The notes beneath the pieces were generated by a model that did no database searches, was not told the DNA's origin, and saw only the letters and a program-made list of their open reading frames with translations. Made by a program: the position numbers and the translations under genes. Positions 18,024-27,574 of a stretch of DNA of 64,000 nucleotides are shown here, piece after piece (position 1 is the first letter of the stretch; each line of letters starts with the position of its first letter). The stretch is from Moritella dasanensis ArB 0140 (GTDB taxonomy: Bacteria; Pseudomonadota; Gammaproteobacteria; Enterobacterales; Moritellaceae), in assembly GCF_000276805.1 (NCBI RefSeq), contig NZ_AKXQ01000005.1, positions 171,259-235,258 of the forward strand. The letters are read 5' to 3'.

Positions 18024-19910
18024 TTGAAGTTAAAAAATAAGTTCGCATTGATTAATTCAACATTATTAATTTTAGTCGTATTGATACTATCAATATCTAG
18101 TTATATTAATTTTAAAACATCTAGCGAGCACAACTTTAAGTCTAAGCTAGAGGAAAATTCTAGCCTCTTTGCAAAAGCATTAAGTGCAAGAATAATGCGT
18201 GAGTTTGATTTCTTAAATTCAATCGGTCATTTCGCTTTTGATGATGAAGGTAATTTAATTAATCCAGCAGAAATTAAAGATTCTCTTTCTGAGCTAGAAA
18301 AAACACTCGGTATTGACCAGATTTTTATTGGACTGAAGTCTGGTGTTATTTTTACTAATGCTGGTTATATCAAAAACTTTAATGCTAAAACATTGAATCG
18401 AGGTTGGTATGAGCAAATTTTTAAACAACGGGTTGAACGTGTTATTACTCAAAATTATAAAAATGACCATAACCTAGACGTGATCACGCTCGCCGTTCCT
18501 ATTATTAAAAATGGTTCAACGGTGGCAACTCTCGCATTTGAAATTAAAATGTCGGCCATCGCTCATTTTATGGATTCACTATCTGGCGACAGCAGCATAT
18601 TTGTATTCCGCAAAGATGGCTTTATTATTTCAGCCACGGATAAAGCCGATATAACTAATAATATTTTTGATCTTCATCCAGAGTACAATACTTTAAAAAC
18701 CACGGCGAACGAAGAAATTAACTACGTAACGCCAGCCGGTACAGAATACTTTGCAGTAAGTAAGCAGTTGCAGGATTTCCCTTGGACGGTTGTGAACTAC
18801 GAAAAGATCAAAGTGATTGAACAAGACAGCCAAAATGCACTGATGTTGATGATAATAATGTCAGCCATTGCCGTCGGGATCTTTATCTTTTGTACTTATG
18901 CCGTCGTCATCAAATTAGTCTATGCACCGATTGGTGGTGAACCTGAAGACATATCCAAACTCGTGCAGCAAGTATCAAATGGTGATTTAACCATGGATGT
19001 AAATGACCCTGATAAACAAACAGGTATCTATCATAATGTACTGGTCATGATTCTTAATTTAAGGGGCATGATTGAAGAAATCAATCAAACGACAGGTGAA
19101 TTAAATCAATCATCGCACACGCTATTATCAGCAGCTACAGCAGTTAAAGGTAATTCTAGATCCCAAGCGGAGCAATTAGAACAAACGGCAACGGCAATGA
19201 ATGAAATGACGGTCACTGTAGATGAAGTGGCCCGCAATGCCTTGCAGGCTTCCGATGCTGCCAGTGATGCCAACAAACACTCTGAAGCCGGTATTTCCGT
19301 TATTGAAAGCATGAACAGCAATATTCAAACATTGGTGATTGATATTGAGAATGTCAGAGATGTTATTCTTAATCTGGAGCAAGAAACTGAAAACATTGGC
19401 AGTATTCTTGATGTGATTAGAGGTATTGCAGATCAGACTAATTTACTTGCCCTTAATGCGGCAATTGAAGCGGCTAGAGCGGGTGATCAAGGCCGCGGTT
19501 TTGCTGTCGTTGCTGACGAAGTTCGTAGTCTAGCAAGTCGAACTCAGCACAGCACAGAAGAAATTCAAGTCATGATTGGTACGCTGCAATCCGAAGCTAA
19601 AAAATCAGTCGAACTCATGACTAATAACTCTCATGATGCCAACATTACATCAGCTAAAACATCTGACGCTAAAACCGCATTAAATGCCATTTTAAGTTCA
19701 GTATCAATTATTCAAGATATGAATAATCAAATTGCGACCGCTGCCGAAGAACAAAGTCATGTTGCGGCAGATATCAATCGCAGTGTTGTAGAGTTAAATG
19801 ATTCAGCTAAAGAGTCAGATAAAAGTTCAGGACGTGGCACTGAATTAGCCCAAGAGCTGGGCAATATGTCAAATAGATTGAGCCACATAGTCGGTCAATT
19901 CAGATTATAG
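18024..19910 (+). CDS. Methyl-accepting chemotaxis protein with Cache-type sensor
   Basis: An inner-membrane chemoreceptor: TM1 at residues ~8-28, a ~240-residue periplasmic dCache-like sensor, TM2 ([20 protein letters not shown]), a HAMP-like linker ([20 protein letters not shown]), and a cytoplasmic coiled-coil. The kinase-control tip ([20 protein letters not shown], then [17 protein letters not shown]) is perfectly conserved. The frame opens at ATG 17973, but TTG at 18024, preceded at 8 nt by GAGG, gives the expected short N-terminus [12 protein letters not shown]. No pentapeptide CheR tether is seen. Ligand unknown. It is a single gene with its own terminator, bracketed by ~39-bp direct repeats. 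Confidence 0.93.
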   Translation: MKLKNKFALINSTLLILVVLILSISSYINFKTSSEHNFKSKLEENSSLFAKALSARIMREFDFLNSIGHFAFDDEGNLINPAEIKDSLSELEKTLGIDQIFIGLKSGVIFTNAGYIKNFNAKTLNRGWYEQIFKQRVERVITQNYKNDHNLDVITLAVPIIKNGSTVATLAFEIKMSAIAHFMDSLSGDSSIFVFRKDGFIISATDKADITNNIFDLHPEYNTLKTTANEEINYVTPAGTEYFAVSKQLQDFPWTVVNYEKIKVIEQDSQNALMLMIIMSAIAVGIFIFCTYAVVIKLVYAPIGGEPEDISKLVQQVSNGDLTMDVNDPDKQTGIYHNVLVMILNLRGMIEEINQTTGELNQSSHTLLSAATAVKGNSRSQAEQLEQTATAMNEMTVTVDEVARNALQASDAASDANKHSEAGISVIESMNSNIQTLVIDIENVRDVILNLEQETENIGSILDVIRGIADQTNLLALNAAIEAARAGDQGRGFAVVADEVRSLASRTQHSTEEIQVMIGTLQSEAKKSVELMTNNSHDANITSAKTSDAKTALNAILSSVSIIQDMNNQIATAAEEQSHVAADINRSVVELNDSAKESDKSSGRGTELAQELGNMSNRLSHIVGQFRL

Positions 19911-19977
19911 GCTGTAGTTTGAAGTTAAACTTAAAGACCCAATATTTATATAACTATTGATATAAATATTGATAAAA

Positions 19978-20003
19978 ATAGCGCCGTAATGATACGGCGC
20001 TAT
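19978..20003. terminator. Terminator after the chemoreceptor gene
   Basis: A perfect 11-bp stem, ATAGCGCCGTA/TACGGCGCTAT, with an ATGA loop, bordered by A-run and T-rich sequence, 68 nt past the stop. Confidence 0.8.
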
Positions 20004-20008
20004 TAATT

Positions 20009-20047
20009 TAAACAGCTTTCCTATCAGAAAACGTCCTGCCTTTACCT
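20009..20047. repeat. Direct repeat, copy B (downstream of chemoreceptor)
   Basis: TAAACAGCTTTCCTATCAG, then AAAACGTCCTGCCTTTACC. Same orientation as copy A at 17688-17727; it lies between the chemoreceptor terminator and the convergent LysR gene. Confidence 0.6.
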
Positions 20048-20070
20048 TACAGAACAGGTACTTTCTTGCC

Positions 20071-21018
20071 TTAAAATTTTGCCCATTTAGCTAAAGCTTT
20101 ATCCCAGTATGGTGGATGCCCGATAGTATCCTTTAAGAAATGTATCGCCGTTCTCACTCTGGCTGGCAGATGTTTGTTGCGCGGATAAACAGCATAGGCA
20201 GGCATCTTTTGATTAGCCCGCCAGTCCGGTAATAGTTGCACCAACTTACCGGTTTCCAATTCATCGGTGAGCAAGTAACTGGCCAGATAACCAATGCCTT
20301 TACCAGCAATAAGCGCGTCTCTAACACCCTCGGCTAAGTTGACGCGGTAGTTACCCGATACGCTGATGCTGAACTCTTCATCGTCTTTAGCAAAAGACCA
20401 ATGATTACAGCTACGGCTCTTGCTGTGGTAAGTCACGCAATTGTGCTGAGTTAACTCATCAGGATGCAGTGGGGTGCCATGAGCCTGTAAATATTCAGGC
20501 GCGGCGAGTAACAAGAAACGCGTATCAGCGATGCGCTGCGCCACATAACCTTCGTTAATATCTTCGTAAGTAGTAACCCAGAGATCGATCTCCTCTGCCA
20601 ACATATCAACCTTGTGATCGAACAGGCTCACATCGATTGTGAGTTGTGGATATTTTATTTGCAACTTATCCAACGCTGGGATGATATGTAGCGTGGCAAA
20701 AGAACGCGACAGAGCCAAGCGAATATGCCCGGAAATTTCATCTCTAGTATCGGTGACTAACGTATCCGCCTCTTGAATAAGCGAGACTATTTTAGCGCTG
20801 TATTGTGCATAACGCTTGCCCTCTTCCGTCAAGGTTCTGGTGCGGGTGCTACGGTTAATCAGTTGCACGCCTAAGTCTTCTTCCAAGCTGTGCAGTTGCT
20901 TACTGACATGAGAGACTGACACTTTTAGCATCTCTGCCGCCTTGGTCAAACTGCCACTCGTCGCCAAGGCATTAAAAAATACGATCTGATAAGCTCGGTG
21001 CTGTAAAAAATCTTTCAT
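20071..21018 (-). CDS. LysR-family transcriptional regulator
   Basis: A 315-residue LysR-type regulator with an N-terminal winged helix (ALATSGSLTKAAEMLKVSVS, then HVSKQLHSLEEDLGVQLINR) and the usual effector domain (LLAAPEYLQAHGTP, ISVSGNYRVN). It is of the same broad AaeR/DsdC-like class as the other two LysR proteins here but clearly more distant from them. Its start lies 2 nt after the nudC stop on the same strand, so it is expressed from the nudC transcript. Target unknown. Confidence 0.9.
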   Translation of the reverse strand: MKDFLQHRAYQIVFFNALATSGSLTKAAEMLKVSVSHVSKQLHSLEEDLGVQLINRSTRTRTLTEEGKRYAQYSAKIVSLIQEADTLVTDTRDEISGHIRLALSRSFATLHIIPALDKLQIKYPQLTIDVSLFDHKVDMLAEEIDLWVTTYEDINEGYVAQRIADTRFLLLAAPEYLQAHGTPLHPDELTQHNCVTYHSKSRSCNHWSFAKDDEEFSISVSGNYRVNLAEGVRDALIAGKGIGYLASYLLTDELETGKLVQLLPDWRANQKMPAYAVYPRNKHLPARVRTAIHFLKDTIGHPPYWDKALAKWAKF

Positions 21019-21020
21019 AA

Positions 21021-21950
21021 CTAATCGCCTAAACTAATCCAGTGATCAATTAAATAACGCGAAACTGAATCCACTCTTGGTACTTTAAAACCAGGTGCAT
21101 CATCACCCCACTCACCAAACGCTTGTAATTCAGCGCGTGAAAACCAGCGAGCATCATCTATTTCATGTTTATCAACCTGAATATCATCGCTGCTGGCATC
21201 GGCAATAAAACCAAGCATGATAGAGGATGGGAATGGCCAAGGTTGTGAAGCTAAGTACTGCACATTAGTGACGGCAATACCCGACTCTTCCATGACTTCA
21301 CGCGCTACAGCTGTTTCTAATGTTTCACCGGGATCAACAAAACCCGCCAAGGTCGAATACACGCCTTCTGGCCATTCCACTTGGCGACCTAACAGACAAC
21401 GCTCAATACCATCTGCAAACAGCTTTCGTACCACCATGATCACGGCAGGATCGGTACGTGGGAATGTTTGATGCTGACAATCAGGATTAGTACATAACCG
21501 TGCATGCCCGGCTGACACCGATTTATTCACTGCGCCACAGCGTCCACAAAAACAATGCGAACGATGCCAAAAGCTTAACCCACGGGCCAGTGCCATTAAT
21601 GAGGCCGATGGATTATCTAACATCACCGTCATTTTACGCAGGTCGTTAAACTCACCTTCAAGCAAAAATGCGGCGACGACCGCGACATCAACATGAGTTA
21701 AATCTAACGAAAAATAAGGCGTATTCGCATTACTTTCATCAAGGCCTAAAAATATAGCGTCCTCTAAATCAAGGTGCTGAACCGCATCAAGTGTTAAAAA
21801 TAACGGCGCTTTATCCGCTTGGTTAAAATAGTTTTGGTCTGCATGGGTTAATACCCAACGGCTATTATTATTCTTTTGGCTCACTAGCCATTCAGGGCTT
21901 TTTCGTTGATTAGATGCACGGTCGAGTAACATCTCAGTATATTTAAGCAT
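21021..21950 (-). CDS. nudC: NAD(+)/NADH diphosphatase NudC
   Basis: A Nudix hydrolase that cleaves NADH/NAD+ and can remove NAD caps from RNA. A four-cysteine zinc site is visible (CFCGRCG, then CTNPDC), followed by the family block FPRTDPAVIMVV. The Nudix box is complete (GFVDPGETLETAVAREVMEE). Downstream SQPWPFPSSIMLGF is the NudC-specific SQPWPFPxS motif. The ATG at 21950 has AAGG 9 nt upstream; an in-frame ATG three codons earlier sits too close to it. First gene of a two-gene unit with the LysR gene. Confidence 0.95.
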   Translation of the reverse strand: MLKYTEMLLDRASNQRKSPEWLVSQKNNNSRWVLTHADQNYFNQADKAPLFLTLDAVQHLDLEDAIFLGLDESNANTPYFSLDLTHVDVAVVAAFLLEGEFNDLRKMTVMLDNPSASLMALARGLSFWHRSHCFCGRCGAVNKSVSAGHARLCTNPDCQHQTFPRTDPAVIMVVRKLFADGIERCLLGRQVEWPEGVYSTLAGFVDPGETLETAVAREVMEESGIAVTNVQYLASQPWPFPSSIMLGFIADASSDDIQVDKHEIDDARWFSRAELQAFGEWGDDAPGFKVPRVDSVSRYLIDHWISLGD

Positions 21951-22066
21951 CTTTATCATCCTTGCTGTGTTCTTGTTTATTTATGATTTGTTGTGAATCG
22001 TGTTGTGAATTCTACAATGATTTCTGTCGTGGTTCAGCAGCGTGTCTGTCACAAGAGCCTCCAAGC

Positions 22067-22972
22067 TTAACTAAAGTTATCTGCTTGACGTTGGTAAAAC
22101 TGATAGATATGTTCGATAAACAGTTTCACTTTTAATGGCTGCAATTTGGTATACGGATAAATGGCATAAATACCTAATGATTTAGCCACTTGTTGCTGTA
22201 AAATTTCCACCAACGTGCCCGCTTGTAAATCATCGGCCACCAGCACTTTAGGTACATATATCAGGCCTAAATTAAACAAGGCTGCCTTACGTAATGCCGC
22301 CGAATTATTGGTACTGAAGTTACCAGAAATCTTAACGCTGTAGTCTGCTTCACGGCCTTTAAATAACCACTCGTTCGCGCCACTTTCCTGCTGGCTGTAT
22401 GCGAGACAATTATACTTATCTAAATCTTGTGGGCGCTTGGGTGTGCCATTTTTAGCTAAATAAGTTGGTGATGCACAGATCACCCATTGCGCTTGTACTA
22501 AACGACGGGCAATGTAACTCGAATCTTGTAATGCGCCAGTGCGGATCGCCAGATCAAAGTTGTTATCAATTAAATCAACAAAGCTATTGTCCAGATCCAT
22601 GTGAACATGAATGTCGGGATAGCTGGCACTAAAGTCGGCAATCGCTTCCGCTAATATTATTTCGCCAGACACGGTCGGCACTGTTAATCGAATCGAACCT
22701 GATAAGCTATCCCCTAACCCATTCATGGCATCAACTGCACCTTGCACCGACTGGTATATAGTTCTCGCGTGTTCAAAAAAAACCTTACCCGCTTCGGTCA
22801 AGGTCAATTTCCGAGTCGTACGGAAGATCAACTGCACGCCCATCTCTTTTTCCAAACGGGTAATATGTTTACTCACTACTGACTTAGTTAAACCAATAAT
22901 ATCAGCCGCTTTACTAAAAGAACCTTGTTCAATTAGGTGATAAAAAATTAAAAAATCATCGGTACTTCGCAT
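22067..22972 (-). CDS. LysR-family regulator divergent from D-lactate dehydrogenase
   Basis: A 301-residue LysR regulator, close paralogue of the one at 3546-4448: the DNA-binding helix blocks SVVSKHITRLEKEMGVQLIF and RTTRKLTLTEAG and the effector-domain ISGNFSTNNSAALRKAAL are nearly shared. It is divergent from the dld gene across 188 bp that contains a tandem repeat (23036-23080), the usual layout for a LysR regulator and its target. I infer that it controls dld and perhaps the lldP/lut genes. Confidence 0.92.
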   Translation of the reverse strand: MRSTDDFLIFYHLIEQGSFSKAADIIGLTKSVVSKHITRLEKEMGVQLIFRTTRKLTLTEAGKVFFEHARTIYQSVQGAVDAMNGLGDSLSGSIRLTVPTVSGEIILAEAIADFSASYPDIHVHMDLDNSFVDLIDNNFDLAIRTGALQDSSYIARRLVQAQWVICASPTYLAKNGTPKRPQDLDKYNCLAYSQQESGANEWLFKGREADYSVKISGNFSTNNSAALRKAALFNLGLIYVPKVLVADDLQAGTLVEILQQQVAKSLGIYAIYPYTKLQPLKVKLFIEHIYQFYQRQADNFS

Positions 22973-23035
22973 TATTGGTCCACTTTATGAAACAGTTATG
23001 TGTAATCGAGCTAGTATATCAAACAGTGGTATGAC

Positions 23036-23080
23036 GGTACTATATCTAAGATCACATAGGTGCTATATCTAAAACCGCAT
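23036..23080. promoter_or_regulatory. Tandem direct repeat in the LysR-dld promoter region
   Basis: Two 22-bp units, GGTACTATATCTAAGATCAC-AT at 23036-23057 and GGTGCTATATCTAAAACCGC-AT at 23059-23080, are 18/22 identical with a 23-bp period (about two helical turns). They lie 81-125 bp upstream of dld. A match to the core GTACTATATCTA occurs before lldP. Probable binding site of the divergent LysR protein. Confidence 0.55.
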
Positions 23081-23160
23081 CATTACAAAATTTAATAAAC
23101 ATAATGTGGCACATTAACTACAAAATAAAAATAATATAGCCACATGGCTAGGAGCCTACA

Positions 23161-26010
23161 ATGTCTGACCCGTATCACGTACTGATTAGCAAGTTACGCC
23201 AGTCCATCGATGACAAACGTATTATCACCGACCCTACGCTAACCTTAGCCTACGGAACTGATGCGAGCTTCTATCGCTTAATACCAAAGCTGATCTTACA
23301 ACTGGCTAATTTAGACGAAGTGGTATTGGTGATTAAGGCCTGTTACGACATGGCCATTCCTGTGACATTCCGTGCGGCAGGTACCAGCTTATCAGGTCAA
23401 GCATTGTCAGATTCCGTGCTTATCATGCTCACTTCAGATTGGCGTGAACATAAAATATTAAACAACGGCGAACAGATCTGGTTACAACCGGGTATTATCG
23501 GTGCTGAAGCGAATAAGATCTTAGCCCCTTACCAACGTAAGATCGGTCCCGATCCAGCATCAATCAATACGTGTAAAATTGGTGGTATTGCCGCCAATAA
23601 TTCATCAGGCATGTGTTGTGGTACAGCACAGAACAGTTATCAAACCTTAGCAGGCATGACGGTAGTGCTTGCCGACGGTACAATTCTGAATACCTTAGAT
23701 AAGGACAGTGTCGCGCAGTTTAAGAACAGTCATAAACAGATGCTGACAGATCTCACCGATCTTGCTCAAGCCTGTAAAGACAATACCGCGTTAGCCGATA
23801 AGATCCGTCATAAATATCGTCTTAAAAACACCACGGGTTATAGCCTTAATTCATTAACCGATTACAGCGATCCAATTGAGGTGTTACAACATCTATTTAT
23901 TGGTTCAGAAGGTACGTTAGGCTTTATCGCCGACGTAACTTACAATACGGTGATCGACCATCGCTTTAAAGCCACTGGCCTGTATTTATTCGCTGATATT
24001 GAGCAAACTTGTTTAGCGGTGAGTGAACTCGCTAATACCAGTGTTGCCGCTGTCGAATTAATGGATAACCGCGCTTTAAGCTCAGTCGCCAATAAACCTG
24101 GCATGCCTAACTTCATCACTCAACTTACAGCAGAAAATAATACTGAAGCCGCTGCTTTACTTGTTGAGATCCACGCCGAGAGTGATGCAGACTTAAACCA
24201 ACAAGTGATCGAAATTAATACCCTGATCGATCAGCTTAATCCCACTGAAGCCGTCGAGTTTAGTACCGATACCAAGATCTACAATCAATTGTGGGCGATC
24301 CGCAAAGAGCTATTCCCTGCCGTTGGTGCCGTACGTGAAGTGGGCACAACTGTGATCATCGAAGATGTGGCCTTCCCTATCGAACAACTCGCGCCTGCGG
24401 TACGTGACTTAGAGATCTTATTTAAAAAATACCATTATGATGAAGCGATCATCTTTGGCCATGCCTTAGCGGGGAACTTACACTTTGTCTTTACCCAAGC
24501 ATTTGAAACCGAAGAAGAGATCGCCCGTTACAGTGGTTTCATGGATGATGTGGCGCAACTTGTTGCGGTTGAATATCAAGGATCATTAAAAGCCGAGCAT
24601 GGTACAGGCCGTAACATGGCACCCTATGTCGAACTGGAATGGGGCAGCGAAGGTTACGCCTTGATGCAAGACATCAAACGCATCTTTGATAAAACCGGTA
24701 TTTTAAACCCCGGCGTGATCTTAAATGATAACAAAGACAGTCACATTACTGATTTAAAAGTCATGCCTGCGGCAGATGAACTTATTGATAAATGTATCGA
24801 ATGTGGTTTCTGTGAACCAGTTTGTCCATCACGCGAGTTATCATTAACACCACGCCAACGTAATACCGTTTATCGTGAAATCAGTCGTTTGCAACGCAGC
24901 CAAGAAGATCCCGCGCGTCTTGCCGAATTAGAAAAATCGTTTAAATATCTCGGCATTGATACTTGCGCCGCAACCGGTTTATGCGCCGAGCGTTGTCCGG
25001 TTGACATTAATACTGGTGACTTGATCCGTAAATTACGCCAACAGCATTCTCCTATCGCTAACGTGATAGCGCGTTGGAGTAGTGATCATTTCGCCGGACT
25101 AACAAGTGCCACCCAAGCTGGTTTAACTGTCGCTAACGGTATCCACAGTGTATTAGGCACCAAAGCAATGCGTACTGTGACCAAAGCAACCCACAAGCTC
25201 AGTGGCGGTGCGGTGCCATTATGGACACCAAGCATGCCGAAAGCGGCTGGTAAAGTTAAGCGATTAGCGAGCACGAATGATGGTTTAGGCCTGGCACATA
25301 AAAAAGTGGTTTATTTCCCAAGTTGCGCCGCGCGTAATATGGGCACAGCCAAAAATACTATGGATAACCGTCCACTCGCTGACGTAACTCAAGCAGTACT
25401 ACAGAAGGCTGGTATTGAAGTCATTATGCCAAACAAGCTGTCTGAAAAATGCTGTGGTATGCCGTATAAGAGTAAAGGCTTTGTCGATACCGCACTGACT
25501 AAATCACAGCAGTTAGAGGCAGCGCTTTGGGAAGCGTCAGAGCAAGGTAAACTGCCGGTATTAATGGATACTAGTCCATGTGCAAGCACCAGTATTGAGA
25601 TGATGACCAAAGATATCGCGATTTATGAACCGTTCCGCTTTGTGGCTGAGTTCGTCATGGAACATGTTGATATAACACCGCAACCCGAACCTGTGATGTT
25701 ACATATTACCTGTACTTCTCGTAAGCAAGGTTTATCCGGCGTGATGGAGAAAGTCAGTCGTGCTTGTGCAACAGAAGTAATTATTCCCGACGACATTCAA
25801 TGCTGTGGTTTTGCCGGTGATAAAGGCTTTACGACGCCCGAGTTAAATGCATCAGCACTATCGCCATTAGCGCGTCAAGTACCGAGTAATTGTAGTGAAG
25901 GTTATTCAAATAGTCGAACGTGTGAGATTGGTTTGTCCGAGCACAGTGGCATTGAGTACCGCTCGATCTTATATCTGGTAGATAAAGTCAGTGAAAAACG
26001 TGTTGGCTAG
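23161..26010 (+). CDS. dld: FAD/iron-sulfur D-lactate dehydrogenase (Dld-II type)
   Basis: A 949-residue two-part flavo-iron-sulfur oxidoreductase. The N-terminal FAD-binding module has TFRAAGTSLSGQALSDSVLI, GGIAANNSSGMCCGTAQNSY and GSEGTLGFIADVTY, then an FAD-oxidase C-terminal-like domain with KAEHGTGRNMAPYVE. The second half carries two 4Fe-4S motifs (CIECGFCEPVCPS and CAATGLCAERCPVD) and two CCG domains (KCCGMPYKSKGF, QCCGFAGDKGF). This architecture is that of Shewanella Dld-II, which oxidises D-lactate to pyruvate with electrons to quinone. GGAG lies 6 nt before the ATG. Divergent from a LysR gene; in Shewanella the homologue is next to lldP and lldEFG, whereas here it is about 13 kb away. 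Confidence 0.9.
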   Translation: MSDPYHVLISKLRQSIDDKRIITDPTLTLAYGTDASFYRLIPKLILQLANLDEVVLVIKACYDMAIPVTFRAAGTSLSGQALSDSVLIMLTSDWREHKILNNGEQIWLQPGIIGAEANKILAPYQRKIGPDPASINTCKIGGIAANNSSGMCCGTAQNSYQTLAGMTVVLADGTILNTLDKDSVAQFKNSHKQMLTDLTDLAQACKDNTALADKIRHKYRLKNTTGYSLNSLTDYSDPIEVLQHLFIGSEGTLGFIADVTYNTVIDHRFKATGLYLFADIEQTCLAVSELANTSVAAVELMDNRALSSVANKPGMPNFITQLTAENNTEAAALLVEIHAESDADLNQQVIEINTLIDQLNPTEAVEFSTDTKIYNQLWAIRKELFPAVGAVREVGTTVIIEDVAFPIEQLAPAVRDLEILFKKYHYDEAIIFGHALAGNLHFVFTQAFETEEEIARYSGFMDDVAQLVAVEYQGSLKAEHGTGRNMAPYVELEWGSEGYALMQDIKRIFDKTGILNPGVILNDNKDSHITDLKVMPAADELIDKCIECGFCEPVCPSRELSLTPRQRNTVYREISRLQRSQEDPARLAELEKSFKYLGIDTCAATGLCAERCPVDINTGDLIRKLRQQHSPIANVIARWSSDHFAGLTSATQAGLTVANGIHSVLGTKAMRTVTKATHKLSGGAVPLWTPSMPKAAGKVKRLASTNDGLGLAHKKVVYFPSCAARNMGTAKNTMDNRPLADVTQAVLQKAGIEVIMPNKLSEKCCGMPYKSKGFVDTALTKSQQLEAALWEASEQGKLPVLMDTSPCASTSIEMMTKDIAIYEPFRFVAEFVMEHVDITPQPEPVMLHITCTSRKQGLSGVMEKVSRACATEVIIPDDIQCCGFAGDKGFTTPELNASALSPLARQVPSNCSEGYSNSRTCEIGLSEHSGIEYRSILYLVDKVSEKRVG

Positions 26011-26045
26011 AAGCGATTAAAAATAGCTGTAATAAATAAGAAGTG

Positions 26046-26078
26046 ATGAATAAGCAGGTCAATAGCCTGTTTATTCAT
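26046..26078. terminator. Hairpin between dld and the convergent acetyltransferase gene
   Basis: ATGAATAAGCAGG pairs with CCTGTTTATTCAT (one G-T pair) around a 7-nt loop. It overlaps the stop of the acetyltransferase gene. No clear T-run; could serve both convergent genes. Confidence 0.5.
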
Positions 26079-26490
26079 TGCGTAATACTAAGTAATCACC
26101 AACCACACCCGTGCCTTTACCCACTTCAACAAAGCCTTTGGAAAAATAAAACTGCATTGCTCTTTCATTCTTAACCATGCATTTAAGTATCTGCGACCGA
26201 CCATTTAATGCCGTTAACATAGCCAGTAACTTAGAACCTACACCGATACCTTGTGAATCTTCGGCAGTAAACAAATGATGAATGAAATTATCCGGTTCAT
26301 ACACAGCAATGAAACCCAGCACCTTGCCATCAGCAACCGCTAAATAAAGCGTATCATCAAGAATATGTTCATCAAAGTCTTTGAGCTGATAGCCGCTGCT
26401 ATCCAACCAAGTGAACGTTGACGTTCTTACGACCATATAAAGCGCGCGTAACGCCGGTAAATATTGCGGTGTATAAGCAATTATCTCCAT
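26071..26490 (-). CDS. GNAT-family N-acetyltransferase
   Basis: A ~139-residue acetyltransferase. The acetyl-CoA motif A is visible as IHHLFTAEDSQGIGVGSKLL (Q-x-x-G-x-G/A pattern), and the C-terminal motif ERAMQFYFSKGFVEVG is typical. The ATG at 26490 is chosen since GGAAGGAA lies 7 nt upstream; the frame extends 16 codons further without a site. The acceptor cannot be predicted. It is 62 nt downstream of a second GNAT gene on the same strand. Confidence 0.85.
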   Translation of the reverse strand: MEIIAYTPQYLPALRALYMVVRTSTFTWLDSSGYQLKDFDEHILDDTLYLAVADGKVLGFIAVYEPDNFIHHLFTAEDSQGIGVGSKLLAMLTALNGRSQILKCMVKNERAMQFYFSKGFVEVGKGTGVVGDYLVLRNE

Positions 26491-26552
26491 GTGCTGTTCC
26501 TTCCGTAAACGATGTGTCCATATAAAATCAATACTCACATATAAGTCGTCAC

Positions 26553-27092
26553 TTAACGTAAGTCTGTACGATGGATACCATAAATTGCGTGGGCGATAAT
26601 CTCGCCATTAATATTTTCAAAATTACTGATAATACCTTCTAACGTCATATTCAAGCGCTCACATACCCGGCGGCTTGCGGTATTGTCGACAGCAACACAT
26701 ATCTCTACTTTCTTCATGTCTAACTCAGAGAAAGCGTATTCAATTAAAAAACTCACCGCTTTAGTGACGATGCCTAAACCTTGGTATTTTTCACTTAACC
26801 AATAACCCACTTCGACCTTTTTTAAGGCCTGATCGATACTGTTAAAACTAACATTGCCAACGACTATATTTTGATAAATAATCGCACACGTCATTGATTT
26901 ACCTTCTGCATATCCGATTAATGATTTACGGATAAACTCAAGAAAGAAAGCTTCATCATTGGCTTCTGTCGCCCAGGGTAACCATTTTGATAAATAAGCT
27001 CGCTCTGTTGTAACGATCTCTAAATAACAGCTCGCGAATGACGGCTGCACAATAGCTAATTGTAAATCTGGTCCGATATTTAGTGTGAACAT
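26553..27092 (-). CDS. RimJ/RimL-type N-acetyltransferase
   Basis: A 179-residue GNAT protein of the ribosomal-protein serine acetyltransferase (RimL/YdaF) type: LSKWLPWATEAN near the N-terminus, GYWLSEKYQGLGIVTKAVSF as acetyl-CoA motif, and VAVDNTASRRVCERLNMTLEG. Length is standard. The substrate may be a protein N-terminus or a small amine; sequence does not decide. Probably co-transcribed with the next GNAT gene. Confidence 0.87.
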   Translation of the reverse strand: MFTLNIGPDLQLAIVQPSFASCYLEIVTTERAYLSKWLPWATEANDEAFFLEFIRKSLIGYAEGKSMTCAIIYQNIVVGNVSFNSIDQALKKVEVGYWLSEKYQGLGIVTKAVSFLIEYAFSELDMKKVEICVAVDNTASRRVCERLNMTLEGIISNFENINGEIIAHAIYGIHRTDLR

Positions 27093-27216
27093 AGACTTTC
27101 CTAATAGGATATCAATATTTCATACTAGATCTTATTCATACCTCAAACAAGGTAACTGATCACAGATGTAGAATAAAAATAGGCGATATCGCCACCTCAG
27201 CTATGTTCATAACCAA

Positions 27217-27486
27217 TTAATAGCGGCGATAGTCAGATAACTTAAATAATGCCGCAGTAAGCGTTGTCGATGCTTCTCCATTACACTTTTTGCAGACTCT
27301 TTTCCGCTGACCATAAATACGTTGATAATGGCGCTTGGTACGATGTAATGACAGTTTTTTATTGCACAAAGCACAATGCGGTTTGTACGGTACAATAATC
27401 ATTTCGGTTATGAGCGCAGGGAGTATTATCAGGGCTATAATGATGGCAATAAAAGTGTATCCCACAAGTATCAATCTCTTTATCAA
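27217..27486 (-). CDS. Small membrane protein with CxxC-CxxC zinc-ribbon-like tail
   Basis: About 80-89 residues: one strongly hydrophobic N-terminal segment (GYTFIAIIIALIILPALITE), then a basic domain with CALC and CKKC separated by ~24 mostly basic residues, a pattern expected for a zinc ribbon. The frame opens with TTG at 27486; other non-ATG starts (TTG 27471, GTG 27465) are possible and no clear ribosome site is seen. Family not recognised. The one membrane anchor plus a cytosolic zinc-ribbon-like domain looks like a real small protein. Confidence 0.5.
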   Translation of the reverse strand: MIKRLILVGYTFIAIIIALIILPALITEMIIVPYKPHCALCNKKLSLHRTKRHYQRIYGQRKRVCKKCNGEASTTLTAALFKLSDYRRY

Positions 27487-27574
27487 GGTATGAATAAAGC
27501 AGATATATTCTCATACGAGAGCAGCTTCGACTGTCCGAAGGTGGACACTCGGTCGTGATTCATATCCCACCGTA

